Below are positions 58,825 to 59,303 of a stretch of DNA of 59,303 nucleotides, piece by piece; positions within the stretch are counted from its first letter, which is position 1; each line of letters starts with the position of its first letter. A program made the translations under genes and the position numbers. The stretch covers positions 1-59,303 of the forward strand of contig CAYOOT010000008.1 in assembly GCA_964405665.1 (NCBI GenBank). Reading direction: 5' to 3'. The stretch is from CAYOOT01 sp964405665. GTDB taxonomy: Bacteria; Bdellovibrionota_C; UBA2361; SZUA-149; CAZDWZ01. Below the pieces are notes generated by a model. The model was not told the origin of the DNA. It searched no databases and saw only the letters and a program-made list of their open reading frames with translations.

Positions 58825-59241
58825 ATGTCAGACTTTAATTTTGAAAGTGTTTACAATAATTCCGGTGATTCTTTAGGAAGTTTTTTAGAACCAGATATTA
58901 TGCTTCCTTCGCAACTTCTTTCTCCTGATGAGGAAGGACTCGATGCAGGGGAGAGAAAGTTAATGGCCGCAATTCTCTCCGATGGTATTGAAGCATATAT
59001 CCACCAAAGCTTGAATTCTGAAACACACAAAAGCAGAGTGCGACAAGAAATCATTGATTGGATTGAAACTGAAGATACCGAGTATATTTTCAGTTTTGAC
59101 AATGTTTGTGAAAGTCTGGGAATCAATCCTGAATATTTAAGATTGGGTCTTTATCGTTACATTGCTGCAGCAAAGAAAAACAAAGAAGAAAATACTTCAA
59201 CAGAATCCTGGAAAAAGATTCGAAGACCAAGAAAGCATTAA
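58825..59241 (+). CDS. Conserved small protein, deltaproteobacterial type
   Basis: A 138-residue protein from the ATG at 58825, preferred over a GTG at 58816 because AAGG lies 8 nt upstream. An acidic N-terminus is followed by GERKLMAAILSDGIEAYI and then WIETEDTEYIFSFDNVCESLGINPEYLRLGL. This last pattern I recognise from short uncharacterised proteins of deltaproteobacteria, where the C-terminal part resembles an HTH-like helical domain. It ends with a basic tail (RRPRK). Function unknown; DNA binding is possible but unproven. It stands alone after the helicase operon. Confidence 0.72.
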   Translation: MSDFNFESVYNNSGDSLGSFLEPDIMLPSQLLSPDEEGLDAGERKLMAAILSDGIEAYIHQSLNSETHKSRVRQEIIDWIETEDTEYIFSFDNVCESLGINPEYLRLGLYRYIAAAKKNKEENTSTESWKKIRRPRKH

Positions 59242-59250
59242 GGATTAACT

Positions 59251-59303
59251 GATTTCTGATTTCTGATTTCTGATTTCTGATTTCTGATTTCTGATTTCTG
59301 ATT
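59251..59303. repeat. Heptamer tandem repeat (GATTTCT)n running off the window
   Basis: At least 7.5 uninterrupted copies of the 7-bp unit GATTTCT occupy the last 53 bases and continue past the window edge. They begin about 10 bp after the stop of the small conserved protein gene. The array length is therefore unknown. It is prone to slippage and may be a variable-number locus. Confidence 0.9.

Overview
This is a low-GC, gene-dense chromosomal segment from a Gram-negative-type bacterium. Supporting signs are a bifunctional penicillin-binding protein of the PBP1b kind, lipoproteins with lipoboxes, a MlaF-like ATPase, the clpS-clpA pair, DjlA and a probable ornithine-lipid synthase. CimA, NtrY-like and PAS kinases, Cys-rich secreted proteins and several palindromic repeat families recall 'deltaproteobacterial' or related environmental lineages. 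The lineage cannot be fixed from sequence reading alone. No rRNA, tRNA, CRISPR array, phage or transposase gene was seen.

Layout: 1-9.6 kb holds envelope and lipid genes (patatin-like lipase, OlsF-like acyltransferase fusion), clpS-clpA, an MgtC-like protein, a Cys-rich lipoprotein and a secreted collagen-like protein. 9.8-16.3 kb holds a PAS kinase, dcd, a PH-domain membrane protein, a large Cys-rich/Thr-rich secreted protein, a NarL-type regulator and a P-loop kinase. 16.3-25.8 kb is a surface-sugar cluster read outward from a divergent centre near 20.0 kb. To the left lie an APH-like kinase, a two-piece transketolase and a methyltransferase. To the right lie a GmhA-like isomerase, two SDR epimerases, a nucleotidyltransferase-PfkB fusion in reversed HldE order, a 2OG-Fe(II) oxygenase and a small protein resembling the LIC12192 'sporadic carbohydrate cluster' family. 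25.9-30.7 kb is housekeeping (pgeF, EamA transporter, DUF465, asd, truA, Sel1 lipoprotein). 30.8-36.0 kb is an accessory island with three toxin-antitoxin-like modules and a 992-residue protein whose C-terminus looks like a caspase-fold (clan CD) cysteine peptidase. 36-59 kb is again core-like: PBP1b, ruvA-ruvB, an NtrY-like kinase, djlA, a hydroxyacyl-CoA dehydrogenase, a flippase-like protein, cimA, recQ, a subtilase, a cold-shock protein, a kinase-receiver hybrid, dusB, a MlaF-like ATPase, a split Ski2-like helicase and a small conserved protein.

The most striking regulatory element lies upstream of cimA. A 30-codon leader ORF with six Ile codons precedes two identical 9-nt segments that compete for one complement, the second forming an intrinsic terminator. 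This is the architecture of a ribosome-mediated attenuator, here responding to isoleucine. Several palindromic repeats sit between genes, and two related ones appear to supply a stop codon and a start codon to neighbouring genes.
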